The position numbers were made by a program, and so were the translations under genes. The notes under the pieces are model-generated. The model ran no database searches, was not told the origin of the DNA, and saw nothing but the letters and a program-made list of their open reading frames with translations. Positions 34,383-41,896 of a stretch of 64,000 nucleotides of DNA are shown piece after piece. The DNA lies in assembly GCF_001866665.1 (NCBI RefSeq), contig NZ_MLYO01000031.1, positions 62,001-126,000 of the forward strand. The letters are read 5' to 3'. Source of the DNA: Streptomyces monashensis (GTDB taxonomy: Bacteria; Actinomycetota; Actinomycetes; Streptomycetales; Streptomycetaceae). The stretch's first letter is position 1; each line of letters begins with the position of its first letter.

Positions 34383-34912
34383 AGCGGCCCGAGCAGGTCC
34401 AGTGCCCGCTCCCACGCGAAGTCCGGCCGGCTGCCGTCCGGCCGGACCTCGCCGTTGTACGGCTCGCCGAAGCGGACGCCCATGCCGCGCAGCCGGGCCA
34501 GGCTGTCGAGGTAGGCGGGGTGGGCGGCCAGGGCGGCGGCCACGCAGGGCAGGGCCGCCACGGGTATGCCGAGGCCGGCGGCCTCGCACAGGGTGCCGAG
34601 GGCGAGCGTGTCGGCGATGCCGGCCGCCCACTTGTTGACGGTGTTGAAGGTGGCCGGTGCCACCGCCACGGCGTCCGGCGGCGGGAAGGGACGGGGGTCG
34701 GCCGGGGTCCGCCAGGCCGAGCGGACGGGACGGCCGGTCCGTGCCGCCGCGGCCTCCAGGTCGAAGAAGCCGCCCGCCGCGACCGGTGTCGCGATGACGC
34801 CGACCGCCCAGTCCCGCGCTTGCGCGGCGGTGATCAGCCTGTCGACGCCGGCGGCGACGCCCGCCGCGCAGACGACGACGTACAGGAAGGGCTTCTCGGC
34901 CTGTCGGGTCAT
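34379..34912 (-). CDS. flavoprotein (HFCD/DFP-like family)
   Basis: A 177-residue protein of the homo-oligomeric flavin-containing cysteine decarboxylase fold. The start FLYVVVCAAGVAAGV, the segment DWAVGVIATPVA and the flavin-proximal motif AVAPATFNTVNKWAAGIADTLALG are typical (compare the PASANT motif of Dfp). Relatives decarboxylate cysteine-containing peptides or phosphopantothenoylcysteine; a solitary copy like this has no assigned substrate. Confidence 0.82.
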   Translation of the reverse strand: MTRQAEKPFLYVVVCAAGVAAGVDRLITAAQARDWAVGVIATPVAAGGFFDLEAAAARTGRPVRSAWRTPADPRPFPPPDAVAVAPATFNTVNKWAAGIADTLALGTLCEAAGLGIPVAALPCVAAALAAHPAYLDSLARLRGMGVRFGEPYNGEVRPDGSRPDFAWERALDLLGPL

Positions 34913-34937
34913 CCGCGAACCCTACTGAACGGCGCAG

Positions 34938-35396
34938 CTACCGGAGCGGGAAGGACCCCCCGCGCTCGCTCTCGGGCCGGGGTCCGGCGATGCGGCGCTC
35001 GCGCTCCTCGATGGCGACGTCGTTGATGCCGGCCTCGCGCCGGGTCATCAGGCCGTGCTCGTCGAACTCCCACAGCTCGTTGCCGTACGAGCGCCACCAC
35101 TGCCCGGCGGCGTCGTGGCACTCGTACTGGAAGCGGACGGCGATGCGGTTGCCGTCGAAGGCCCACAGGTCCTTGCGCAGGGCGTAGTCCAGCTCGCGCT
35201 CCCACTTCGCGGTGAGGAACGCGACGATCTCGGTGCGTCCGGTGACGAAGGTGCCGCGGTTGCGCCAGACCGAGTCCTGCGTGTAGGCGAGCGCCACCGT
35301 GTGCGGGTCCCGGGTGTTCCAGGCGTCCTCGGCGGCCTGCACCTTCTGTGCGGCGCTCTCGCGGGTGAACGGCGGCAGCGGCGGGCGGTCGGCCAT
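34938..35396 (-). CDS. DUF1348 / NTF2-like protein
   Basis: A 152-residue single-domain protein with the DUF1348 pattern (PPFTRESAAQKVQAAEDAWN, DSVWRNRGTFVTGR, FLTAKWERELDYALRK, RFQYECHDAAGQWWRSYGNE). The fold is NTF2-like, a cone that usually holds a small ligand. Function is unknown. GAGGAGG precedes the ATG at 35396. It is divergent from a TetR gene and two similar palindromes lie between, so it is very likely the target of that repressor. Confidence 0.88.
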   Translation of the reverse strand: MADRPPLPPFTRESAAQKVQAAEDAWNTRDPHTVALAYTQDSVWRNRGTFVTGRTEIVAFLTAKWERELDYALRKDLWAFDGNRIAVRFQYECHDAAGQWWRSYGNELWEFDEHGLMTRREAGINDVAIEERERRIAGPRPESERGGSFPLR

Positions 35397-35418
35397 GGTC
35401 TCCTCCTCGGACAGCGAT

Positions 35419-35436
35419 GGAGAACGAGCGTTCTCC
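35419..35436. promoter_or_regulatory. TetR operator-like palindrome 1
   Basis: GGAGAACG-AG-CGTTCTCC, 22 bases upstream of the DUF1348 start. It shares the GAGAACG half-site with the palindrome at 35455-35470. Confidence 0.65.
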
Positions 35437-35454
35437 ATTCGGCTGCTACCGTAG

Positions 35455-35470
35455 GAGAACGTTCGTTCTC
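35455..35470. promoter_or_regulatory. TetR operator-like palindrome 2
   Basis: GAGAACG-TT-CGTTCTC, 36 bases upstream of the TetR start. The two centres are about 35 bases apart, which would cover both divergent promoters. Confidence 0.65.
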
Positions 35471-35506
35471 TCGTCAAGGAACCCGTCAGGGAGTCAAGGA
35501 GTGCCG

Positions 35507-36103
35507 ATGCCGCCGATGGACACCGCGCTCGCCCGGGAGCGCGCGCTCGACGCCGCGGAGGAGCTGTTCTACGCCCGCGGCATCCAGGCCGTCGGCATGG
35601 ACGAACTGCGCGGTGCCTCGGGGCTGTCGCTCAAGCGCCTGTACCAGCTGTTCCCGACCAAGGAGCAGCTCGTCGTGGCGTACCTGGTCCGGCGCGACGA
35701 GCGCTGGCGCGGGCGGCTGGCCGCACACGTCGCACGGCAGCGGGACCCGCGGGAGCGGATCCCGGCCGTGTTCGACTGGCTCCAGGAGTGGTTCGGCGAG
35801 ACCGGCTTCCGCGGCTGCGCCTGGCTCAACGCCTACGGCGAGCTGGGCGCGACGTCCACCCTTGTGGCCGAGCAGGTCCGCGCCCACAAGGAGGCCTTCC
35901 GGGGTTACCTCGCCTCGCTGGTGGACGCGGCCGGACTGCCCGCCGTACTCACCGGCCCCCTCTTCCTGCTGGCGGAGGGGGCCATGGTCACGGCGGGTGT
36001 CACGGGCGGCGCGCGGCCGGCGGCCGAGGCCCGCGAGGCGGCGCGGGCCCTGGTGGCGGCCGCCGGTGCGGACGGGATCAGCCGGTGGTCTCCGACACCG
36101 TGA
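35507..36103 (+). CDS. TetR-family repressor
   Basis: A 198-residue regulator. The N-terminal helix-turn-helix is clear (ALDAAEELFYARGIQAVGM, then GLSLKRLYQLFPTKEQLV). The C-terminal ligand domain contains the FRGCAWLNAYGELG segment common in the YbiH/AcrR-like branch. ATG at 35507 is six bases after AAGGA. It sits head-to-head with DUF1348 and the two GAGAACG palindromes between them are the likely operators. Its last 26 bases overlap the end of the convergent ferredoxin gene. Confidence 0.9.
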   Translation: MPPMDTALARERALDAAEELFYARGIQAVGMDELRGASGLSLKRLYQLFPTKEQLVVAYLVRRDERWRGRLAAHVARQRDPRERIPAVFDWLQEWFGETGFRGCAWLNAYGELGATSTLVAEQVRAHKEAFRGYLASLVDAAGLPAVLTGPLFLLAEGAMVTAGVTGGARPAAEAREAARALVAAAGADGISRWSPTP

Positions 36104-36284
36104 TCGCGCCGACCGGACAGGCGCGGGCCGCCTCCTTCACCATCGGCTCGTCCGTGCCGTCCTCGTGGCCGGGGAGCAGCGCGCTGAAGCCGTCGTCGTC
36201 CTGGGTGAAGACCTTCGGGGCGGCGAGCGCGCACTGCCCCGCGCCGATGCAGACGTTCGTGTCGATGCTGACCTTGAATCGCAT
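36078..36284 (-). CDS. 3Fe-4S ferredoxin, P450 partner
   Basis: A 68-residue ferredoxin with cysteines at 12, 18 and 56 (VCIGAGQC, then ARACPVGAI). The missing fourth cysteine of the first cluster motif, replaced by Ala, marks a 3Fe-4S type as used by Streptomyces P450s. It follows the P450 gene by 12 bases and should hand it electrons. No ferredoxin reductase is nearby. Its 3' end overlaps the TetR gene on the other strand. Confidence 0.92.
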   Translation of the reverse strand: MRFKVSIDTNVCIGAGQCALAAPKVFTQDDDGFSALLPGHEDGTDEPMVKEAARACPVGAITVSETTG

Positions 36285-36296
36285 GAGCTGAGCCTC

Positions 36297-37526
36297 TTAC
36301 CAGGTCACGGGGAGTTCCAGCATCCCCTGGATCGTGTCGCCGCGTTTGAAGGGGATCTCCTCGGCCGGCACGGCGAGGCGCAGGCCGGGCAGCCGGGTCA
36401 GCAGCGCGCCGAGGGCGATCTCCAGTTCCGCGCGGGCCAGGTTCTGGCCCAGGCACTGGTGGATGCCGAAGCCGAACGCCACGTGGTGCCGGGTGCCGCG
36501 GTGGAAGTCCAGGCTGTCGGGGTCCTCGTACTGGGCCGGGTCGCGGTTGATCACCGAGGTCGAGAAGAGCACGCCCTCGCCGGCCCGGATCGTCTCGCCG
36601 CCGATCTCGATGTCCTCCAGCGCCACCCGTTGCAGCCCCTCCGCGATGGAGAGCATCCGCATCAGCTCCTCGACGGCGGCGGGCAGCAGCGCCGGGTCGG
36701 CGCGCAGCTCGGCGAGCCGCTCGGGGTGCTGGAGCAGGGTGAAGGTGCCCAGCGAGATCATGTTTGCGGTGGTCTCGTGGCCCGCGACCAGCAGGATCAG
36801 GGCCAGGGAGACGACGTCGGCACGGTCCAGGACGCCGTCGCGCAGCTGCTGGTGAACGAGGTCGTCGAGGATGCCGTCGCCCGGCTCGGCCGCCTTCGCC
36901 TTGTCGTCGATCAGCCCCCCGATGTACTCCTCCAGGCGGGCGCGGGCGGCCACGGCCTGGTCGGCCGTCCGGCTGCGCAGCAGTCTGCGGGACTGTTCCT
37001 CGAAGAACTCGTGGTCGGTGTACGGCACGCCGAGCAGATGGCAGATCACCGTCGACGGCACGGGCAGCGCGAAGGACGAGACCAGTTCGGCGGGCGGGCC
37101 CTGGGCGATCATCGCGTCCAGCAGCCCGTCCACGACCCGCTGGATCCAGGGCCGCAGCTCGGTGGCGCGCCGGACGGTGAACTCCGGGATCATCATCCGC
37201 CGCTGCCGGTTGTGCTCGGGGTCGTCCAGCCCGAGCAGGGCCACCCGGCGGTCCTGGATGCCCTGGAAGCGCTCGGCGGGCACGGGGAACTCGGGCCGGC
37301 GGCGGTCGGAGGAGAGCCGGGGGTCGGAGAGCAGGGCGCGGGCGGCGGCGTGTCCGGTGACCGCCCAGACCTCACGGCCGTCGAAGAGGGTGACGCGGGA
37401 CAGGGCCCGCCCGTCACGCAGTGGCTCGTAACCGGTGGGCGGGTGGTAGGGGCAGGTGCGGTCCTGCGGGAAGGCGACGGGGTCGGCCGGGGTCGCCGGG
37501 CCGGTCATGTCCGTCAGTTCCGTCAT
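36297..37526 (-). CDS. cytochrome P450, CYP105-like
   Basis: A 409-residue P450. The oxygen-binding helix reads AGHETTANM, and the heme loop FGFGIHQCLGQNLAR holds the thiolate cysteine near residue 355. The N-terminal RTCPYHPPTGYEPLRDGRAL and GREVWAVTGHAAARALLSDPRLSSDR match the CYP105 family, known for broad xenobiotic and macrolide oxidation. ATG at 37526 has GAGG seven bases upstream. It is coupled to the 3Fe-4S ferredoxin gene. A palindrome lies about 60 bases upstream. No biosynthetic genes surround it, which favours a detoxifying or catabolic role. Confidence 0.93.
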   Translation of the reverse strand: MTELTDMTGPATPADPVAFPQDRTCPYHPPTGYEPLRDGRALSRVTLFDGREVWAVTGHAAARALLSDPRLSSDRRRPEFPVPAERFQGIQDRRVALLGLDDPEHNRQRRMMIPEFTVRRATELRPWIQRVVDGLLDAMIAQGPPAELVSSFALPVPSTVICHLLGVPYTDHEFFEEQSRRLLRSRTADQAVAARARLEEYIGGLIDDKAKAAEPGDGILDDLVHQQLRDGVLDRADVVSLALILLVAGHETTANMISLGTFTLLQHPERLAELRADPALLPAAVEELMRMLSIAEGLQRVALEDIEIGGETIRAGEGVLFSTSVINRDPAQYEDPDSLDFHRGTRHHVAFGFGIHQCLGQNLARAELEIALGALLTRLPGLRLAVPAEEIPFKRGDTIQGMLELPVTW

Positions 37527-37584
37527 GAGAAGACCTCGCAGACGAAGAAGTGCGTGGTACCGATCTTCATTAGATGCCCGAGGC

Positions 37585-37594
37585 ACCTATAGGT
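37585..37594. promoter_or_regulatory. palindrome upstream of the P450 gene
   Basis: ACCTATAGGT, a perfect 10-base palindrome, beside a second short repeat TGCC-TCG-GGCA on the minus strand. TATAGG could be the -10 box, so a repressor here would block the P450-ferredoxin promoter. Confidence 0.35.
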
Positions 37595-37726
37595 CCACGA
37601 CAAGTTCGGCCACTTCGGTGAACCGAGGGATCTGGCTGAAGATGAGGGGTGCGAGGGAGGGAAACCGGCCGGATTCCGGGGCCCTGGGCCGCCGGCCGGC
37701 CGCCGCGGGTCCACCCGGATGGCCGG

Positions 37727-38188
37727 TCATGGCTCCAGGGTACGGCCGTCCCCCGACGCGAAGGCGCGGGCCACGGCGAGGCTGTCCTCGTACACGTGGT
37801 GCCGTACGACCAGGCCGCCCCGCACGGTGAGGTGCAGGGCGAACCGGGCCGTGTACGCCCGGCCGGTCGGTGCGGCCGTCTGCCGGATGACGCCGAGGAC
37901 CACCGCGTCCTCGCCGTCGACCGGGATCCGCTCCACGGTCGTGTCCGCCTGCCCCGGTACGTGGTGGGCGGCCGGCTCCCGGAAGTGGGCCTCGGCGTCG
38001 GCCCGGGTGGAGCGGTGCCGGATCCACGGGGTGGCGGCCCGGCCGTGCGCGTCCTGCGGCCGGTCCAGGCGCCAGTCGCAGCCGTCCGCGTACAGCTCGG
38101 CGATCCGCCGTGGTTCGCCCTCGCCGATCCGGCGGAGCAGTTCCCGCACGACGGTGCGGGTGGGGGTGGCGGTGGGAGTGGCGGACAT
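37727..38188 (-). CDS. NTF2-like (SnoaL-type) protein
   Basis: A 153-residue single-domain protein of the NTF2/SnoaL-like fold (TVVRELLRRIGEGEPRRIAELYADGCDWRL, IRHRSTRADAEAHF, RFALHLTVRGGLVVRHHVYEDSL). Some members are ketosteroid isomerases or polyketide cyclases, but no polyketide genes adjoin it. It reads toward the P450 gene with a gap of 200 bases that holds the P450 promoter. Confidence 0.82.
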   Translation of the reverse strand: MSATPTATPTRTVVRELLRRIGEGEPRRIAELYADGCDWRLDRPQDAHGRAATPWIRHRSTRADAEAHFREPAAHHVPGQADTTVERIPVDGEDAVVLGVIRQTAAPTGRAYTARFALHLTVRGGLVVRHHVYEDSLAVARAFASGDGRTLEP

Positions 38189-38387
38189 GACGGGTGCGCC
38201 TCCTCGGGTGCCGGTGGTGGTGCGCGGCCGGGACGGGGCCGCTGTGCCGCCGGGTGGCGGTGGAGCTCGACTACCTGTGAGGTAAGGGCCGTACGGGGGA
38301 AGGGATGCGCGGTGCGGATGATCCGCGCGGCCGCCGGTGTTGTGCGCGGTGGCAGACAGCCGTTGAACCGACGAAGGGGATCAACCC

Positions 38388-38837
38388 ATGCCTCTTGAGG
38401 GCGAGTACGAGCCCAGCCCGACCCAGTGGGTGCGCGAGCAGGTCGAGCTGTACGAGGGCTCCGGCGGGACGAAGGGGACGACGCTGATGGACACCGGGCT
38501 TCCGGTGATCATCCTGACGACCCGGGGGGCCAGGAGCGGCAAGATCCGCAAGACCCCGTTGATGCGGGTGGAGCACGACGGGACGTACGCGGCGGTCGCC
38601 TCGCAGGGCGGCGCGCCCAAGCACCCGGTCTGGTACTTCAACGTCACGTCCGATCCGCACGTGGAGCTCCAGGACGGCCCGGCCAAGCGGGACATGCGGG
38701 CCCGTGAGGTCACCGGCGAGGAGAAGGCACTGTGGTGGGAGCGGGCCGTGGCCGCGTACCCGCCGTACGCCGAGTACCAGGAGAAGACCTCGCGCGCGAT
38801 CCCGGTCTTCGTTCTGGAGCCCGTCGACGGGAGCTGA
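38388..38837 (+). CDS. F420-dependent nitroreductase (DDN) family protein
   Basis: A 149-residue split-beta-barrel protein of the deazaflavin-dependent nitroreductase family. Typical features are PTQWVREQVELYEGSGG, ILTTRGARSGKIRKTPLMRVEHDG, and WYFNVTSDPHVELQDG. It should use reduced coenzyme F420 in the cytoplasm, where relatives reduce quinones or nitro compounds. A perfect 12-base hairpin follows about 85 bases after the stop. Confidence 0.9.
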   Translation: MPLEGEYEPSPTQWVREQVELYEGSGGTKGTTLMDTGLPVIILTTRGARSGKIRKTPLMRVEHDGTYAAVASQGGAPKHPVWYFNVTSDPHVELQDGPAKRDMRAREVTGEEKALWWERAVAAYPPYAEYQEKTSRAIPVFVLEPVDGS

Positions 38838-38920
38838 TCCGCGCCGGGAACCGGCGGAATTTAGAAAAATCTGCGCCGGACAGGTGTGACCCCGTACCGG
38901 GACGGGCACTCGTGCATCAA

Positions 38921-38953
38921 GGCCCCGCCGCGTTCCCCCGTCGCGGCGGGGCC
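38921..38953. terminator. bidirectional terminator between DDN and PNPOx-like genes
   Basis: A perfect 12-base stem (38921-38932 with 38942-38953) between two converging genes. Confidence 0.8.
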
Positions 38954-38977
38954 GTATGCCGTCACGGCCGCGTTCCG

Positions 38978-39442
38978 CTACGGGGCGCTGAGCCACTCAC
39001 CGTCTCTCATCAGCTCCCTGCCCTCCTGTTCGTTCTCCTCGTGCCAGGCCTGGACGCGTCGTGGGAGGACTTTGAAGTACAGGTAGCGGGTGGCGAGTTG
39101 GCGGGGGTCGAAGCCGGTCTTGCCGGCGAAGACCTCCGCGTCCTCCTCCGGGAGGTCCTCCGGGGGCACGGTCTGGACGATGCCCTCGATGACGACGGCG
39201 TCCCGGGTGGGGCCGAGGCCGAGGCGGGCGCGGCCCGTGGCGGCGAGATCGCGGCCGGTGGCGCTGTCGGCCGGGGCGGCGATCAGCAGCGTGGCGCCGT
39301 CCCACACGAAGGACAGCGGCACGAGATGAGGGGCGCCGCCGTCGGGGCCGGCGGTGGCCACCCAGGCGTCGACGTCGTGTTCCAGCCGGTGCAGGGTGTC
39401 CTTCGTGCGCTCCGCGGTGGTGCGGGCGGGCGGTGGGGTCAT
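38978..39442 (-). CDS. pyridoxamine 5'-phosphate oxidase-like (PNPOx/F420) protein
   Basis: A 154-residue protein of the split-barrel flavin/deazaflavin-binding family (VDAWVATAGPDGGAPHLVPLS, WDGATLLIAAPADSATGRDL, RARLGLGPTRDAVVIEG). Cofactor could be FMN or F420, and a role in vitamin B6 synthesis is unlikely for this branch. ATG at 39442 has GAGGAGG nine bases upstream. It lies downstream of the TetR gene on the same strand, 44 bases away, and may be cotranscribed with it. Confidence 0.85.
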   Translation of the reverse strand: MTPPPARTTAERTKDTLHRLEHDVDAWVATAGPDGGAPHLVPLSFVWDGATLLIAAPADSATGRDLAATGRARLGLGPTRDAVVIEGIVQTVPPEDLPEEDAEVFAGKTGFDPRQLATRYLYFKVLPRRVQAWHEENEQEGRELMRDGEWLSAP

Positions 39443-39486
39443 CGCGTACGGCCTCCTCGGGATGCGGATCCCGTCCAGTGTGACCG

Positions 39487-40206
39487 TCAGCCCGCCCCGT
39501 CCGCACGGACGTGGTCGAGGCGTGTCCGCGCGGCCGTCAGGAACAGCTCGAGGGCGGCCGGGTAGGAACTGGCGCGCATGGTGGCCACGAGATGGCGGGA
39601 CGTGGCCGCGATGTGCGGGTGGGTGGCGGCGGGCAGCCGGCCGTAGGTGTCGCGCCACACCTGCGCCTCGGCCTCGCGCGCGGCCCGGGGCAGGGCGGTG
39701 CCCGCGGAGTCCAGGGCGCCGAAGGCGAGGGCCTGGTCGACGAAGGCGTGGTAGATCCGCACCGCCTCCGGGTCCGGGAACCCGGCCCGCCGCAGCACCC
39801 CGAGGATGGTCTCCACGGCCTGGATCTCCTGCGCGCGCCCGGTGACCCGGTGGGCGCTGAGCACCGCCGCACGGGGGTGCGCGAGGGCTCCGGCGTGCAT
39901 GCGCAGGCCCAGGTCGCGCAGGTCGGCCGGCCAGTCGCCGGTCGGCCGCCAGGAGCGCATCGAGCGGCCGATCAGCTCGTCGGCGACGGCCAGCATCAGG
40001 TCGTCGGTGTGCCGGAAGTACCGGTACAGGGAGCTGGGATCGGCGCCGAGGGCCCGGCCCAGGCGACGCACGGACAGCGCCTCGGAGCCGTGCTCCTCGA
40101 TCAGTCGCAGCGCGGTCGCGACGATCAGCTCCGCGGACAGGACGACGCCCTGTTTGGTGGGGCGCCGGCGCCGCCGCGCGGCGGGCGGGACGACACGTTC
40201 GCTCAT
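39487..40206 (-). CDS. TetR-family transcriptional regulator
   Basis: A 239-residue regulator with an Arg-rich N-terminal arm (PPAARRRRRPTKQG), a clear helix-turn-helix (LIVATALRLIEEHG, VRRLGRALGADPSSLYRYFRHTDDL) and a TetR_C-like ligand domain. The basic arm probably adds minor-groove contacts. It is divergent from the APC permease-amidohydrolase operon with 145 bases between, so that operon is its likely target. The PNPOx-like gene follows on the same strand. Confidence 0.9.
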   Translation of the reverse strand: MSERVVPPAARRRRRPTKQGVVLSAELIVATALRLIEEHGSEALSVRRLGRALGADPSSLYRYFRHTDDLMLAVADELIGRSMRSWRPTGDWPADLRDLGLRMHAGALAHPRAAVLSAHRVTGRAQEIQAVETILGVLRRAGFPDPEAVRIYHAFVDQALAFGALDSAGTALPRAAREAEAQVWRDTYGRLPAATHPHIAATSRHLVATMRASSYPAALELFLTAARTRLDHVRADGAG

Positions 40207-40351
40207 GAAGGTCCTCCCTCGGATCCGGACGCCCTCCCCCGGACGTGCCCGGCACCTTATGACAACACCGTTGACCTGTGAAGTGCACCGGCGGTTTCAT
40301 CTCCGGTCACCGGGGCCGACCGGGCCCCCCGGTGCGAGCGGAGAGCCAGCG

Positions 40352-41863
40352 ATGAGCGATACCCCCTTCGGTGTGGATCCCCCCGCGCAGCCCGAGCTGC
40401 GCAAGTCCCTGGGCGTGCTGGACGGCATCGCCGTCGCCGCCTCCAGTACGGCCGCGACCACGAGCATCGGCATCGGTCTCGGGGTGACGGCCGGGGTGGT
40501 CGGCCTGCACCTGCCGGCCATCATGCTGCTGGCGTTCCTGCCGGTCCTCGGCATCGCCGGGGCCTACTCCCGGCTCAACCGGGTGGAGCCGAACGCGGGC
40601 AACGGCTATGTGTGGGTGGGCCGTTCGCTCAGTCCCTGGCTCGGTTTCATGGTCGGCTGGGTCAACTGCGTGGCGAGCGTGGCGTTCCTCGCCTACACCA
40701 CGGCGGTCACCGGCTCGGCGCTGCTCCAGCTGGCCCAGGAGGCGGGCGTGCACCGGATCGGCTCCCTCGCGCTCGACGCGGGGTCGACGGCACAGACGAC
40801 GGCGGTCGGCATCGTGGTGCTGGTCGCGGTCACGCTGACCGCCGTGACGGGTGTGCGTACGGCGGCCCGGCTGCAGACGGGGCTGCTGGTGTTCGAGTAC
40901 GTGGTGCTGCTCGGGTTCTGCGGCTACGGCATCGTGCGGGGCCCGCACCCGTTCCGGCTCTCCTGGTTCGACCCCTTCGCGATCCCCTCGGCGTCCGCCC
41001 TGGCCCAGGGGATGCTGCTGTCGGTGTTCTGCTACTGGGGGTTCGAGGCCGCGTTCACGGTCAACGAGGAGGTGCGCGACCCGCGCGACGCCTCCCGGGC
41101 CGGGACGATCACCCTGGTGACCATGCTCGGGCTGTTCCTGCTCGGCTCGGTCGCCTTCCAACGGGTGCTGTCCGAACGGGAGTTGGCCGGGCACGGCGCC
41201 GAGGGGCTGGCGTACTTCGGGGACCGGCTGGCCCATCAGCCGCTGGCAGCGCTGCCACTCGTGGCGCTGATGTTCTCGGCCGTGGCCTCGCTTCAGGCGG
41301 GGGTCATCCCGACGGCCCGGGGGATGTTCGCGATGAGCCGGGACCGAACGCTCGGGCCGGTGTGGTCCAGGGTCAGCCGCCGGTACGGCACCCCGGCGGC
41401 CGGGACGCTGCTGATCGGGGCGCTGTCCGTGGCGGTGGCGCTGCTCGCGCTGGTGATCCCGCGTCTCGCCGACATGATCGACGCGACGGTGAACGCGGTC
41501 GGGATCGTCGTCGCGCTGTCGTACGCGCTGACCGCGCTCGCCGCCGCCGCGCGCTTCCGGAGCACGCTGCGGCAGGACTGGCGGCTGGGGGTGCGCGCGG
41601 TGGTGCTGCCCACGCTGAGCGCGCTCGCGCTGCTGGGGCTCGGCGGGTATCTCGGCTGGTCCTTCTACCGCTCGGCCGACCGTCTGGAACTGCGCGCGGA
41701 CAACGGCTGGTTCCTGCTGCTCATGCCGGTGGCGATGATCGCCTCCGGGTTCGCGGTGGCCGCGTGGGCCAAGTGGGCGCGCAGGTCGCCGTACTTCCGC
41801 ACGGGCGCGGGCACCGACGCCGACGCACCCGAGCTGCTCCCCTCCTCCCCCACCTCCAACTGA
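40352..41863 (+). CDS. APC-superfamily amino acid permease
   Basis: A 503-residue transporter with about 12 membrane helices. The first helix region (LRKSLGVLDGIAVAASSTAATTSIGIGLG) shows the unwound glycine-containing segment typical of the amino acid/polyamine/organocation superfamily, and EPNAGNGYVWVGRSLSPWLGFMVGW is the usual helix 2-3 signature. ATG at 40352 is preferred because family similarity starts there; the open frame upstream is without character. It is followed after 33 bases by the amidohydrolase, which suggests uptake of a compound that the hydrolase then opens. Confidence 0.9.
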   Translation: MSDTPFGVDPPAQPELRKSLGVLDGIAVAASSTAATTSIGIGLGVTAGVVGLHLPAIMLLAFLPVLGIAGAYSRLNRVEPNAGNGYVWVGRSLSPWLGFMVGWVNCVASVAFLAYTTAVTGSALLQLAQEAGVHRIGSLALDAGSTAQTTAVGIVVLVAVTLTAVTGVRTAARLQTGLLVFEYVVLLGFCGYGIVRGPHPFRLSWFDPFAIPSASALAQGMLLSVFCYWGFEAAFTVNEEVRDPRDASRAGTITLVTMLGLFLLGSVAFQRVLSERELAGHGAEGLAYFGDRLAHQPLAALPLVALMFSAVASLQAGVIPTARGMFAMSRDRTLGPVWSRVSRRYGTPAAGTLLIGALSVAVALLALVIPRLADMIDATVNAVGIVVALSYALTALAAAARFRSTLRQDWRLGVRAVVLPTLSALALLGLGGYLGWSFYRSADRLELRADNGWFLLLMPVAMIASGFAVAAWAKWARRSPYFRTGAGTDADAPELLPSSPTSN

Positions 41864-41896
41864 CCTGTCGAGCACGTGATCTCAGGGAAAGGCATC

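Noticed and set aside
36078..38837. P450, ferredoxin, SnoaL-like and F420-type proteins as a natural-product gene cluster
   Set aside because: There is no synthase, transporter or tailoring set around them, and strands and spacing indicate separate transcription units.
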